A DNA stretch of 64,000 nucleotides, from positions 186,001-250,000 of the forward strand of contig JAUGWO010000107.1 in assembly GCA_049724395.1 (NCBI GenBank), given 5' to 3'. The translations under genes were made by a program, and so were the position numbers. Below are positions 1 to 10,870 of this stretch, one piece after another. The notes under the pieces were generated by a model. It was not told where the DNA came from, made no database searches, and was given only the letters and a program-made list of their open reading frames with translations. Source of the stretch: Spongospora subterranea f. sp. subterranea. Lineage: Eukaryota; Endomyxa: Phytomyxea; Phytomyxea; Plasmodiophorida. The stretch's first letter is position 1; the number at the start of each line of letters is the position of its first letter.

Positions 1-326
1 CAACGGGACAGGAACTCGATCATGTTGTCGCATATTTCCCGTTGATTATGAAGCTGACCCAGGAGTGATAGCGAATGAACTATCCAGAAGCAGACCCAAG
101 GTCGTGACGCATCCAGAGATACAGCCCAAGATGGAAGCTTTAGCGATGATGATATGGCGAACAATGCATGGGCAGTTCGTCGCAATTCTAACTACATCAA
201 CCGTTTGAGAAAATAAGCCTGAGATGAATTAGCAGATACATCATTATTGGAAACGAGAAGTCGCGAGACGACATCCTGGACGGCGACCTGAGCGACGACT
301 GTGGCGAAATCGATATCGGCCGACAT
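1..326 (-). CDS. RAM1: Protein farnesyltransferase beta subunit, 5' part (runs off left edge)
   Basis: The minus strand from an ATG at 326 encodes the N-terminal part of the zinc-binding beta subunit of protein farnesyltransferase, the cytosolic CaaX prenylation enzyme. The decisive segment, around positions 20-120, reads VSLDASRPWVCFWIVHSLSL. It matches the family hallmark LDASRPWLCYWILHSLELL at the first alpha-alpha barrel helices. The first exon begins MSADIDFATVV and ends with an AYFLKR stretch that resembles the HYLKRGL stretch just before the hallmark in animal proteins. A TAG lies in frame between the two parts near 198-200, so either a short intron removes it or the copy is damaged; I could not place a clean intron. 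The catalytic and zinc-binding regions lie beyond the window. The partner alpha subunit is at 54145-55266. Confidence 0.8.
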
Positions 327-884
327 TAATCACGGAATAATATTGAGATGATATGATAGTGTAGAGGGTGGTAGAGGGGGGATAATTCACACCAATTATC
401 ACAGTCAATCGCGACATTAATCACTTATATAGTCATCTCAAATTAAGATTGATTTTATCGAATCGACTCACAGCCGATCCGTCTCGTGGTCAAATTCCAC
501 ATTCATTGTATATGTCATACTGGTTTGGTCTAAATGAGTGTTGATCGTCTAACACGAGCAAAATGGGCAATGGTTGAATGGGTGGAGTCGCGATGGTCAA
601 CTTGGTGTCAATAATCCCAGGGTATTATCGGTGCAATACCTACCAGAACTCTTGTTAGTATAATATTCTGTCATTACAATTGATAACTCCCATAATCTAC
701 TCGACATTTCTTGAAATAATATCATTCGGCACTTGAACAGTTCTAGGGAGAATTATTACCGTCTGCTAAGCGAAAATGCTGCCGAAATACGAATGAAAAG
801 TGGGACAGATATTTTAAACATGAATTTGATAGATTATTTATTTGGGTTATAGATTACACAGAATAAATTAGTATGGAAAATCCA
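327..884. other. Intergenic region, no gene seen
   Basis: About 560 bases between the start of the farnesyltransferase beta gene and the 3' end of the DHHC gene. I see no reading frame with recognisable protein and no RNA gene. It probably holds the farnesyltransferase promoter and the DHHC gene's 3' end. Confidence 0.5.
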
Positions 885-1912
885 TTAGACATTATCGCCA
901 GGAAATTCAACGGGTGCCCTGCCAGCGCTCATTGGCAATACCTCGTTTCCCATGGTGAAATCCCATCCAGATATTTCCAGCGTGTTGACTGGCAACAGCC
1001 AAAACAATTTCTTTGTACCAAAGATGCTCTCGAAATTTCTTCGTTTGCCTTGATCATAAGGATTTGATGACGGCCGAATAAAGCCATATTCCAGAGTTGT
1101 TTGGTTCAATAAGACCAAATGCAGATGAAACCCGAGAAAGAAGATCAATGTGATCGAAAACGCAATACACGATATAACGCCGAACAACGACATTAGGTCA
1201 AGAGTGAAATTCTTTTTAGCAGAGACAGCAAATACAGACATTATCTCAGTCCAATTGCACAAAATATAGATAATGCAACCTATTTGATGAGGTTAACCTA
1301 TTTTGAATGTTGTACAACTTGATCGCTTACCAGTACAGGACCAAAATAGAAAGAGCAAAAAATATTTGTAGTTGTAGTGGCCAACACAATTCGCCACCCA
1401 AGGACCTGGATGTTTCCGTAATTGATTGATGACGACTTAGATTGTCACAAACTTACAGTGGTGATCCATCTTTAAACAACAAACACCACACATTGAACAA
1501 TGATGAGCCCGATCAGGCTTCAATGACAGACATTTTGCACATCGTGGGCATTCCGCAGCCTCAAAATGCCCTGGAGCAGGATTGTATTTTGGAGAATTTG
1601 ACGTCATAACCTGGAACGTATAATTAGTTTAGGAATTGAATAAAGAATTTGACAACACACGCAGCGGATGTACGACGCAAGAACCAAAATCGACACGATA
1701 GTAAATAACACAACGGCGGCGACAGTCGTAAACGGCCGTTGGCTATAAAATTTAGACTGGAATACGAAGACGAAGGTGACCCAGTCGATAGCCACAATGC
1801 CGAACACGAAAACGACCGGGATCAAAATGACAACCCGCTTGACGACATTCGCGAATAGAGTTAGCGTCGTCCAGGCTTTGATTATAGTCATCTCCGCGTG
1901 CCTGTGGATCAA
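885..1912 (-). CDS. DHHC-type protein S-acyltransferase (palmitoyltransferase)
   Basis: A four-TM zDHHC enzyme that attaches palmitate to cysteines of membrane-associated proteins, probably at Golgi or endosomes. The first exon (from 1912) carries two hydrophobic helices ([17 protein letters not shown] and [18 protein letters not shown]). A 52-nt intron with a good ACTAAT branch site follows. Next comes the cysteine-rich domain, with CPRC, CSMC and MDHHC in the order usual for the family. An intron splits the gene directly after the DHHC cysteine (GTAAGT donor). The following exon continues [15 protein letters not shown], the normal sequence after DHHC. The last exon holds two more hydrophobic stretches and the TTxE-like motif NQTTLEY, then [16 protein letters not shown], typical of the C-terminal side. 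About 290 residues, usual for small fungal Pfa enzymes. Which Pfa subtype it is cannot be told. Confidence 0.88.
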
Positions 1913-2273
1913 CAGGATGATTAGGCCAGCGGCCTGGTTATATGATAATGATCTGCATTAAACCCGTTGTTAGTTGGGCGAATTAGCTGGTCGGGTGGGT
2001 GTATGGGATTATGAGACCCTCCAGGGCCCAGGGGCCAGGGATATACACACTGGGCCAAGGATATACAGTACACACTGGGCCAAGGATATACACACTTACC
2101 AGTATATACACTATCTCCAGAGATCAACAGTCGTGCTGTTCACGATACCTATGACAGTCTCTGACCTGACTGGTGTAGCTGGCAACTGCAGTGAAAGATG
2201 ACCAAGAACAAGCGAGAATGTCGGTATTCTAATGAACTGTGAATAAACTATGTGGGGACTGATCTGTATTGAG
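1913..2273. other. Intergenic region with short tandem repeat
   Basis: The 361 bases upstream of the DHHC gene and downstream of MoaC hold a three-copy repeat (listed separately) and no convincing gene. The short frames across it on both strands only translate the repeat. Confidence 0.5.
2032..2097. repeat. Three-copy tandem repeat of a 20-25-bp unit
   Basis: The unit GGGCCAAGGATATACACACT occurs as GGGCCAGGG..., GGGCCAAGG... with a 5-base insertion, and GGGCCAAGG... again, starting at 2032, 2052 and 2077. It lies in the intergenic region between the DHHC and MoaC genes. Confidence 0.85.
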
Positions 2274-2826
2274 TCAATGGGTGGTCAATGGATCTGTTGC
2301 CGGATGAGTACTGGTTCGCTTGTAGCACAGACGAGTATCCTTTATGATAAGTTCGCTGGATATTGATTTGCACATATCATAGATGCAAAGCGCCGTTATG
2401 GATGCACCGGTAAGAGCTTCCATTTCTACTCCGGTCTTATAATATGTCTTTACAGTGCATTGGACAATCAGGTCTTTCATGTTTGGGATGATGTCAATCT
2501 GATTGTGAAATTACAAATTCCCATCAGATAAAAGCGCTGATTCGTACCTTGCATGATTCAAGAGGCAAAGAATGGCAGAATGGGATCAAATCACTGGTGC
2601 GCTTTGCGGCCATTGTTCCAGCGACAATAGCTGTGGCAAATACAGGTCCTTTAGGACTGTGTATCTCATTCTCGTCAAGTTTCAACTGCTCTAGAACAGC
2701 ATCAGGTAAAGTTATCGTACATGAGGCCATGGCTACACGAAAAGATCTATCTTTCGCTCCAATATCGACCATATTGGGCTGATTCTTTTTCATATTGATA
2801 TGAGAAAACGGAGAAAAATGCCTCAT
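2274..2826 (-). CDS. Cyclic pyranopterin monophosphate synthase (MoaC / CNX3)
   Basis: Second enzyme of molybdenum cofactor synthesis. It converts the MoaA product, a cyclic GTP derivative, to cyclic pyranopterin monophosphate, usually in mitochondria. Exon 1 from 2826 contains [17 protein letters not shown], the normal start of the MoaC fold, and [13 protein letters not shown], which holds the conserved active-site His segment. An intron begins with GTACGA right after ESCK. Exon 2 continues [16 protein letters not shown] and [15 protein letters not shown], the signature GVEMEALTG, then IYDMCKS and a KDTRL strand. About 165 residues, close to stand-alone bacterial MoaC. It is not fused to MoaA, unlike the fused proteins of many moulds and animals. 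MoaA is encoded about 10 kb away at 13055-14473. The residues before MVDIG are mostly polar with few basic residues, so a targeting peptide is uncertain. Confidence 0.92.
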
Positions 2827-2874
2827 TCCTAATGTTGATAAACTTCATAGAGCTGATCCATTCTGGAGATTATC

Positions 2875-3427
2875 TTACCATGACGCGATATTAGGACAAG
2901 GCGCTGCAGCCCATACAATCCTTGATTGCTCAACGATAACTGCATTGCAGATACAGACACCAATTGCCGAGCAAAGAGTCCGTACACGAAATCGGGTTTG
3001 CCCGGCCGGGATTTGGTTTATTGGTTGATCACAAATAACCACGGTTAGTGTATGCGTCGTCTCCTTCAAATGACCAGGGTGATTTGATTGGTAAAAACTG
3101 TTTTCGGCAACAGCTGACGATGGACCCATGAATGTGAGCTCAATAGAACTCGGCGAGGTAGCTGACATGAAAATAGGGAAATGCCAGAATAACTGGAGAA
3201 TTTTTTCAGAACGCAATCACCATAATTGGAAGGTTATTCTCTTTGAAGGTTATTTTCTTTGAATAAACCAAAACGCCAGATTTATGAGTGTTTATCTTTT
3301 CTAAATACTGTGATAGGATTTGGGTTCGTGAGCGCATACATGTCAGTGCATCATGTTTCTTTGCACTTTGTGATGAGCTAACAAGCAATATCGCCAAAAT
3401 AACCGATATTTGGTAGCATGCCTGCAT
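2875..3427 (-). CDS. Hypothetical secreted protein
   Basis: The frame from 3427 starts with a credible signal peptide (MQACYQISVILAILLVSSSQSA) followed by a polar segment with one cysteine. A GT-AG intron of about 76 nt that starts at GTTTATTC and ends at TTCTCCAG joins it in frame to a second frame rich in Ser, Thr and Pro with four or five cysteines, ending near 2875. I do not recognise the family. The gene lies just upstream of MoaC on the same strand, about 50 bases apart. An intron-like GTAAGA...TTAG stretch sits between the two, but splicing there does not join them in frame, so I treat them as separate genes. The intron join is uncertain and part of this may be non-coding. Confidence 0.35.
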
Positions 3428-3747
3428 TGTTTTGGTGGCGATCTCTCAGGTGTACCGTTCTGTTGATGGCAGTGCGGCACGTTGCCTTGATGCTACGTAC
3501 AGTACTGTAGCATATAACGAGGCCATATAAATCCAACATTCATTCATTATGCATAAACAAGACGGCGTTATTTGGATAAATTATTGAAGTACAGTAGTCC
3601 CCAAACGGCAAGGTTTGAACATGGGCGACGACATGGTCTGCGCAATCAATGAAGGGCTACGGACATGAACACAATGGTGACGAGACTCCGATAGCGGTAC
3701 TGGGAGATCTGTCAGAATATTGAACACGCTCGATTAACGGAATCGTC
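3428..3747. other. Head-to-head intergenic region
   Basis: About 320 bases between the starts of two divergent unknown genes. No protein or RNA gene is seen. It presumably holds both promoters. Confidence 0.4.
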
Positions 3748-4184
3748 ATGTTCGCGCCTAGACAGCGACGAAAGATCTGCGCATGTAGGCAAGATGGGGA
3801 TTATTGTCCTGACGAGCCTGTCCCTGTTGAATACTGTCTAGAGCTCTCAGATGAAATGAAAGCGTTTCTCGTGCAGTCTAGGGAACGGAGAATGGATAGA
3901 CTTAAAAGAAAGCGTAACGATCAGATTGCACTAAAAAATTCACAACGTAAATTCCACATAAAAATCGGTAAATACCCTAGGCATTATTTTGAATATAATT
4001 GTTAGGTGATGCAGAGCAGAAGATCGTGACCGACTTTCAGGAGAGGAGAAAAAAGATGTACGGCGACAGTCTCTCTCACATTGAATCGTTGGAGAAGGGA
4101 CTGAACGACGTGTTTCTCTGGGCTGTTCAACAGTCGGATGCCGTTCTTTGGCCTGCTGTCGCTCTCAGCTTTGGAAAACACTAA
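3748..4184 (+). CDS. Hypothetical small basic/helical protein
   Basis: Two exons. The first begins MFAPRQRRKICACRQDGDYC and has a CxC and a later Cys, then a long charged helix (QSRERRMDRLKRKRNDQ). A GTAAAT...TTAG intron of 44 nt (about 3967-4010) joins it in frame to DAEQKIVTDFQERRKKMYG and a C-terminus with LWPAVALSFGKH. About 130 residues, probably a coiled-coil nuclear or scaffold protein. I do not recognise the family. The intron has a good consensus and the frame is kept across it, which supports a real gene. Confidence 0.55.
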
Positions 4185-4485
4185 ACTGTAAATTTTAAAA
4201 ACCCCAGAATGAGATTGTTTAATTCCTCAAATGATGTCTGACATGTGTCGGTATCGACATATTTACAATACAGCGATATCCTACCTTACATACACCTATC
4301 ACATCTCCCTACACCAGTTCACTTTCAAACGGTAGTATTGCTATAATACCATACCGTGTTCTGTAATTATAACCTACAACGCTACAGAGACTCCGTGACG
4401 GAGTTAACCGAGGACGACTAATAGGTGACGGTGACCGTGACCGTGGCGATAAATCCATCCGCTTATCGCCATCACCATCGCGTTC

Positions 4486-5259
4486 ATGTCGGTCACTCAA
4501 CCTGGACACACCGTCTACATCAACAACATCAATGAGAAAATATCCAAGCCAGGTAATTATATCATTTTATTTGGCGAAAATAGTGGAAACGTCGTAATAA
4601 TCGATCGTTTTGGACAGAGCTGAAGAAAGCTTTATATGAATTAGCGGGTCAGTTCGGCTCTGTCATTGATATCGTAGCCTTAAAGACTCCACGTATGCGC
4701 GGTCAAGCATTTATTATATATGATGAGGTCAATTCAGCCATAAAGGCCCATCGAGATCTTCAAAATCTTGATTTGTTTGGAAAACCAATTGGTAATTCCT
4801 TGTGGTCATTACCGATAATTATACTGATGATCAAACAAACATTAGAGGGTGGCATTCGCTAAGACGAAATCAGATTATATTGCTAAACGAGATGGAACCT
4901 ATGTTGACCAGCACCGTCCTCCCCATCTTATTGGAGGAAAACCGGCCCCTAAACCTCGTGAAGAGAACGTCGAGACTAACGAACACGGTGGCGCTGTTCT
5001 GACGGCTGCCGATCTACGCCAGCCGCCCAACACGATATTATTCGTGCAGAACCTGCCATTGGCCGCCACCGAGGGTATGGTAGCTGCCCTATTCGAACAA
5101 TATCGTGGATATCGTGAGGTTCGCCTAATCCCGTCCAAACCGGGGATTTCCTTCGTCGAATTCGAGGACGAGTTCGCCAGCGGGCAAGCGATGGAGGCGT
5201 TGCAAGGCTTCAAATTCACCCCGACCAATATTCTAACCATCTCATATGCCAAAAAATAG
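4486..5259 (+). CDS. U1A/U2B''-type snRNP protein with two RRMs
   Basis: Spliceosomal RNA-binding protein of the U1A/U2B''/SNF family, which binds U1 or U2 snRNA stem-loops. Exon 1 (4486-4552) encodes the RNP2 strand HTVYINNINEKI. After a 65-nt intron (4553-4617), exon 2 gives ELKKALYELAGQFGSVIDIV, then RNP1-like MRGQAFIIYDE and LFGKPI. The third exon starts with the RRM1 end VAFAKTKSDYIAK, passes a linker and then RRM2 with NTILFVQNLPLAATEG and the C-terminal LTISYAKK. Length, about 225 residues, and the two-RRM layout fit the family. Oddity: the second intron (GTAATT donor at 4792, acceptor at 4845) leaves the exons one base out of phase, so an assembly error or an unusual donor is possible. 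An RS-like frame on the opposite strand at 4309-4509 is not a gene. Confidence 0.88.
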
Positions 5260-5460
5260 ACTAGGCCCTGCTTTTATAACCTTAAACCAGGTTCACTGTA
5301 TTTTAATCAATTTCTGGCTGTTTTGTACATGACTAATCCATCATCGCTAAGTGTAGCTAATACAGATCCAGAGGATGCATAAGCCATATCCAAAACCCTG
5401 AAAATCCAATTCACATCAACTCAGCAACGAAAGTATCAAATATGTTGGGCAAACTATGAT

Positions 5461-7008
5461 TTACCCATTTCCTTGCGGTCTTAAACATATGTTCTTTTCG
5501 GGTTGACGTGTTGACCATAACCAGCTGGATCTGGATTGATAATCGCCCGATCCTACCCACGATTGGCCATCATGTGTGAAAATGGTTGATCTGCCCAGGA
5601 CCATCCCCGTCGTGTGTGGCGCCTGATTCGTTGAACAGATCAGGTCTAATTCCCCAGGCCCATAATCCAGAACAATGTGGAATGCGGATTCAGGATCGGT
5701 GCCGCGAATCAGACACAATATCTGATTCGAGATCGGGTCGAACGACGCGCTGATACAGTTCTTCACATCGACGGGAATCGAGCGATATTCCACATTGTGC
5801 AGGAATGAATCAGTTTCTATAATTGCGGCGTGCGATGGCCCAGCACAAAGCAAGGAGACCTTTCCGTGGGAATCGGGTAGAATATGCAGGGAATGAATCG
5901 GCAATGGAGATGGGGATTGAAGACGCCCTAAAGTCTTACGAGTATTCCGGATATCGTGAGCGATGATGGCGCCAGAGCTTGTCCCGGCCATGAACACGTG
6001 CTCATCGACCCATGTGCACGACCACAATGGCGACGCTAAATCGTAATCGGCTATGCAACATTCGGATTGGAGACTGGACACCTTCAGATGGCGATCCAGT
6101 GAAGCCGATAGGATTAAATCCCCAGATCCGTCCAAATCCCTGATATCGCCTTTATGCAACGAAGGAATCAATCGTAGATGGGAACTATCGAGAAGACTAA
6201 CGCGATTGATTCCGAACAGTTTGGAATCGGAACCCGAGAACAGTAAGGAGTCTGTCGAGGAATTGTAATGAAGAACTCGGGATTGCGTTGTGGTGAGGCA
6301 ATCAGATACAGCAAATGGGGCGGTGGAATGGCTCGATAGAACCGATTGAAGCTGAACATATCGGGCATGAAGACGATCATAACGAGCCACCAATCGGGAT
6401 AATTCCGATTCCGATTGACGGCGTAGCAGCTGCTCTTTTTTCAGCCTGATAAAAAACAATACTATCAGCGCCATCAATATGGTAATCGAGATGATGTATT
6501 ACTTTAGCAGCCATGACGTCATATTCACTGTTGTCTTTAACTGCGAATTTAGACGTAAACAGCATCGTTATATCGCTGAATTTCGCTTTTTTCAGACATT
6601 CCGGGCAATTCCCTTTCATGTTTACCCATCTTCTAATACAGCTCTGACCTGGAAACCGAATTCAACCTAAACTGCCATCGTTATACAGCTGGACCATTTA
6701 CCGAATAAATGGCCACATTTCAGGCAGGATATTCTGTGCTGAAAATGAATCTGAATAATGTCGAGAGTCGTTCTATTTGTAATCTGACGTACCTCTCCGG
6801 AACTGTGCCAGGGCGTTGTACATATTGGACAGATACTTGTGGTTTGTTCGGGTTCGACGTTCTTTCGTGTGGGAATAGTCATCCGGGCACGTTTGTAACT
6901 GACGAAATCGCTGTCGCTGGATTCGTTATCGGATGCGGTGATAGTCGGAACCGACTTGTTAACCTGTCGATTACTCATCTCTGCAACGACGCTGCTCCCC
7001 CCAGACAA
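5461..7008 (-). CDS. RING-finger/WD-repeat E3 ubiquitin ligase, RFWD3-like
   Basis: RFWD3 ubiquitylates RPA and RAD51 at stalled forks and crosslinks in animals. Exon 1 (from 7008) has an acidic-Ser N-terminus and the first half of the RING: CPICTTPWHSSGEV and CLKCGHLFG. An intron (6649-6701) interrupts the RING directly after HLFG. Exon 2 supplies QSCIRRWV and CPECLKKAKFSDI, matching the RFWD3 consensus CPxCxxKAKxSDI, so the C3HC4 ligands are complete. A second intron (GTAATA to AAAGAG) leads to a coiled coil (QLLRRQSESELSRLVARYDR) and a C-terminal beta propeller with WD-like blades (RDLDGSGDLILSASLDRHLK). About 450 residues, shorter than the human protein, whose disordered N-terminus is longer. 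The phase of both introns fits. It is convergent with the RRM gene, 200 bases away. Confidence 0.85.
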
Positions 7009-7603
7009 TTATATTCCAGAACCCCGCGCAACCTGTACAATCAACCGAAATATATTCCCTGAACCGCGAATCTGAAATCACTCACACAGTTTGAGTCGTT
7101 TCGATTCAGTCGTGAATGTTCAGAATAGAAGACCAAGTAATATTTTCGTGTTTATTGTAGTAGTTTACGACTCGTAAAGAAATGAATGTTTATACCACTA
7201 GAGATTCCTGTCGATTTGATCGTCACAATATTTACCGAATGTGGTAAATCTTAAGGATTCCATTAAAATATCCAAGTACACCGATCGGGTTATTTATCGG
7301 ATTGAATTACGATTGAAGGCGAGAGAGAAGGCGAGGTCATGTGCCCATTTAGATGGGTCATCATGTTTACTAGCCTGATCATGGCTCTGTTCTTTTCGAT
7401 TAGAAAGGCGACACGCGCTCACAATGTCAGACCATTTTCATAATTGATTTCATTTCATAACCTAATCAAACGCTAGAACGATGATAAAGAATCCCATCAC
7501 GGAACCAGGGCATCAAAGTATATTTCAGAGGTTGAAGGATGAATCGATTCACATTATTTAAAAAAAAACTGATTAGAAACCCAATAAAGAGCTCAGAAAT
7601 AAA
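7009..7603. other. Intergenic region
   Basis: About 600 bases upstream of the RFWD3-like gene and downstream of eIF2D. It is AT-rich, with no recognisable coding frame or RNA gene. Confidence 0.5.
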
Positions 7604-9714
7604 TTATTTGACGTCTTTACGAATAATGGTGATTAAATGCAATGGGACTTTCATTTCTGCTTTTAAATATGCTGCGACTTCCTTATCGACTTTCCCTTGA
7701 ATAAAGACCTCATACTGGGATTGAGATGTTTTGCCTGGCAATGGTTTAACAGCAGTTGCGCTGGCGAATTTCTTTTGCGCATGCTGTGCGAGTTCCGCCG
7801 GGTTGATGCCGAACGGTTCCAGATTCCTTAAACGAGTCCTCAGCTTCTGCCCGACTTTCTCAACCGTAATCTCAATCGTCGGCGGGACACCTTTCTTGAA
7901 CACTGGTTTCTGATCGGGACCTGTTAGGACCGCGGTATGCATCACAAGTTGCCTCTCGAACCTATCGGAAAGCTCTTTGGCCGTGACGATCGTTGGGCAC
8001 TTCTGTTCAGCAACATCGTGCCATAACGCATTCGCTAATACCGGATCCAGTTTCACCCGTCCTTCAGACTCTTTCAGACCTTCCCGTACAACATATTCCA
8101 TCAATTTTGCTTTCGCGTCGCCCATTAAGAGTAAATCATGGCCGGGAACGCCGCCGAATAGGAATCGAATTCGCTTCATTGGTTCATACATTGTTATGAT
8201 TCTGATTTTGCTCGCGTCAACGACTTTACTGGGCGCCTTCTTGGCAGTTGGCGTATCTCGAGAACGGGCAACAGGAACGTCGCCGCTTAGTGTCGGATGG
8301 GACCGATTCACGAAAGTTATTGAAAGAATGGCGTTGTGCTCTTTGACTTTGATAACGCCGTCTTTCGTAAAGGATCGAAACAATTTCGTGAAGGTTTTAT
8401 AGGAAGACGACTTGATCTGGAGTTCGTTGGAGGTGGAGGCGCGCATTCGATCCGATAATATAGAGGCGGTAATGGGCAGATCGGAATCGAGAACATGATG
8501 TGATAATGTTGAAATCAAGACACGACGAATCGTCTCGTCAACTTCGTCCCGATCATGACATTGTTCGTCACCTATATCTTCAGCTGGTTTTGTCACTATG
8601 TTCGCTGGCAGGTTAATGGACACGACTGATGTTTGTTCGTCAACGTCTTTGACCTTGATCGTTCCGCGTTTGGCGAATGAACGGTACAGGACATCCCACG
8701 TCTTGAAAGACGTTAGCTTGATATCGAACCGTTCGTCCATGGCCATAATCCGTGATTGCAAATTACATATTGGCAACGGAAGTGAACTCGTTTCCGAAGT
8801 CAGCGATTGCAGAACGTGTATGAGAGCGTCTTCGATTGCCGTTCTCATATCTAGAATCGGTGATGAAATAACAGCTTCAGGGTCATGTGGTTGATCGTCT
8901 TCCAACTGTGGAGTTTTCTCTTCTTGAACGTTAGATTTCTCAACAATAAATAATGATGATATGCCGTTGTCGATGAAACCAGAGTTAGGTCTTGATTGAT
9001 GGCCATACTTCCATAGAGAATCGCCATAAACATGATAGGTTTTGATACATTTTCCTTTCCCACCACAATGGCCTAATCCATTTTCGTCCATAATCATAAC
9101 ACCGATTGCTACATAACAATTTAGTTGATGATGGGAGAATATCCCGCAGCTGAAAATGAGTACCGAATGCATGGGGATTTTGGGTGGCGTATATGGCGAC
9201 GGCTTCTCCAATTTTCACCCCGTCCAGATCGGATCCAGGCTGTAATCCAGGAACCATGACGTCCGCTCCTGATAGAAGATTGCTGTAGATATTGGCCGGC
9301 ACTAATATTCGCCTCAAAGTATCAGGATATCGCCACCTGGCAGAACACAAATCATCTTCCAAAATTGGAAACCAATAAAAATACTAATGGAATATTACAC
9401 AGTATATAATGTCGGAAGATATAAATCCCCTTTACCATTGGCGTCGAATATTACCGGCTCTTTCTCTGGATCCATCTGCGAATAAATTACCTAAAGATGC
9501 ATTCAGCCAAAAATTCGGGACAATTTAGAACACATATTACAGCTGAAGTAGTAGTTTTCTCCATACTCAATGTCGGTTGCCGAGTCGGGATGATTATCTG
9601 CCAGATATGTGAATCCAATCGGGAATACCGAGAAGACAGCTTCTGCTGGAGCTGTTTGGATTTGGAGCCGCTCAAAGGGCATGACGTTCGGATCTCTAAT
9701 CGAGCCTTAAACAT
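7604..9714 (-). CDS. TMA64: Translation factor eIF2D (ligatin / Tma64)
   Basis: eIF2D recycles 40S subunits and can deliver tRNA to the P site in a GTP-independent way. Exon 1 begins MFKARLEIRTSCPLSGSKSK, the standard start of the family (MF.KP..vK....lrgSdrrkl). A GTAATA...CGCAG intron joins it to MDPEKEPVIFDANGKG. Two more introns follow, the last inside the PUA domain between HAFG and IGVMIMDEN. The PUA domain has NGLGHCGGKGKCIKTYH. The middle carries acidic linkers and two winged-helix-like repeats ending in YKTW/YKTF segments (FKTWDVLYRSFAKRGTIKVK). Then come a SWIB-type segment and a C-terminal SUI1 domain (TRLRNLEPFGINPAELAQ, QGKVDKEVAAYL). All expected domains are in order, so the gene looks intact. 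Confidence 0.93.
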
Positions 9715-9979
9715 GCCTGAGCCCTGGTGGCCAAAGCCCTACTTGCCCTGAATGAGACCCGGATTCCGAATGAGGCTCGCTGGTTCCTACTGGCGCCGCC
9801 GCCGCCACCTGTACTAATGATAATGCGCACAGAGTATAGTGTAGTCGATATGGGATAATGGCGATAGTCGCTCCGGCGATAGACCTGGGTCTACAGTCAT
9901 CAATGATAATAAAAGGAATATGGTATTGGTGATCAACCGAGGACACAACATCGTCGAGAAACACAAGGAGATAACCTCG

Positions 9980-10306
9980 TTAAACAACAAACGCGACGGC
10001 GCTAATAATCAGCTGATGGTGATATTGGAACTTTACCAGGAACGATGGTGTTCCATCGATTGTGTCAGTGAGACAGCTGAACTCTTCAATCCACCTGCCT
10101 CTTATTATATCGCTAACAGCAATTGGTTTAATTGCACAAGCGCCACCATCTCTTTCCGTTTTAATACACCCTAAGTCGTACCATCCGATGGGATAACAGG
10201 TTGACATCGTCAAAGGTTGAACGACCCGTGTGCGAGATTGGTGGGAGGAATGGATGATGACCGACGAGGTCAGAGCAATAACATAGCGATTATCAGGCAG
10301 CCACAA
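9980..10306 (-). CDS. Possible hypothetical protein
   Basis: An open frame of about 108 codons without a recognisable family, upstream of eIF2D on the same strand. It contains TM-like or buried strands (NRYVIALTSSVII) and conserved-looking GWYDLGCIK and SDIIRGRWIEEFSCLTD. No intron join is convincing. A second frame at 9707-9964 (FLDDVV...HIPFIIIDDCRPR) may belong to the same gene. Either could be chance. Confidence 0.2.
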   Translation of the reverse strand: MWLPDNRYVIALTSSVIIHSSHQSRTRVVQPLTMSTCYPIGWYDLGCIKTERDGGACAIKPIAVSDIIRGRWIEEFSCLTDTIDGTPSFLVKFQYHHQLIISAVAFVV

Positions 10307-10870
10307 CCACCTGGAATGTGTTCGCCCTGGACCCCGATGTCATGTATTGTACAAAATCAAAACCCTAACTTAGATCTCTGATATACTTGGTTTAAATTCA
10401 ACCTAGTTTATCGATAATAATCGTATTTGACACATTTCCTATGACAACTAACATTGGATGGTATCACGCCGAGTTGGCTGATGGTTGTCTTTGGCGACGA
10501 TTGGAGTATGGTCCATGTCGAGTATGCACCGGCGATTACGGCTGCTTTACGACAGAAAGCGTGGACGAATAGAGGTTTTGCCAAGAACGTGCTGCATTAG
10601 TCCATTTTTGACGGATTCCACTAATTTCTGGGGTAGTGAGATCAGCTGCCATGGATTTCCGTTGAAAGGGACAATCATGATTTGAACAAGTCGGTTCACC
10701 GCTGTCGACGTCTGGCAGCCGTTATCCATGTTATTAGGATGATACAAGCCAGCGAATACACGTCCTTGACATCTATCTGCCCACTAAACCTCCCTGATGT
10801 TCTCATCTCTCAAAGTACTTACTTCACTGCTCTCCTCCATTACTGGTGAAGGTGCCCTTGTCCCATGTCC
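10307..10870. other. Region without a clear gene
   Basis: Short overlapping frames occur on both strands (for example 10547-10747 minus), but none matches a family I know and none has a consistent splice partner. The minus strand stays open downstream of 10547 after a possible GTAAAG donor, so a small unknown gene is possible. Confidence 0.3.

Noticed and set aside
2524-2782. Plus-strand frame across MoaC
   Set aside because: Antisense shadow of a clearly conserved MoaC exon.
2830-2875. Fusion of the upstream secreted protein to MoaC through a GTAAGA...TTAG intron
   Set aside because: Removing that intron puts MoaC out of frame, so it does not make a fusion protein.
4309-4509. Minus-strand frame with an RS-rich, SR-protein-like sequence
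   Set aside because: It overlaps the first exon of the RRM gene, lacks any domain, and its composition follows from the GTGACGGTGACC-type repeats on the plus strand.
9480-9500. A 15-nt intron (GTAATTTATTCGCAG) in eIF2D
   Set aside because: A longer intron from an upstream GTAATA to the same acceptor keeps the conserved frame, so the tiny intron is unnecessary.
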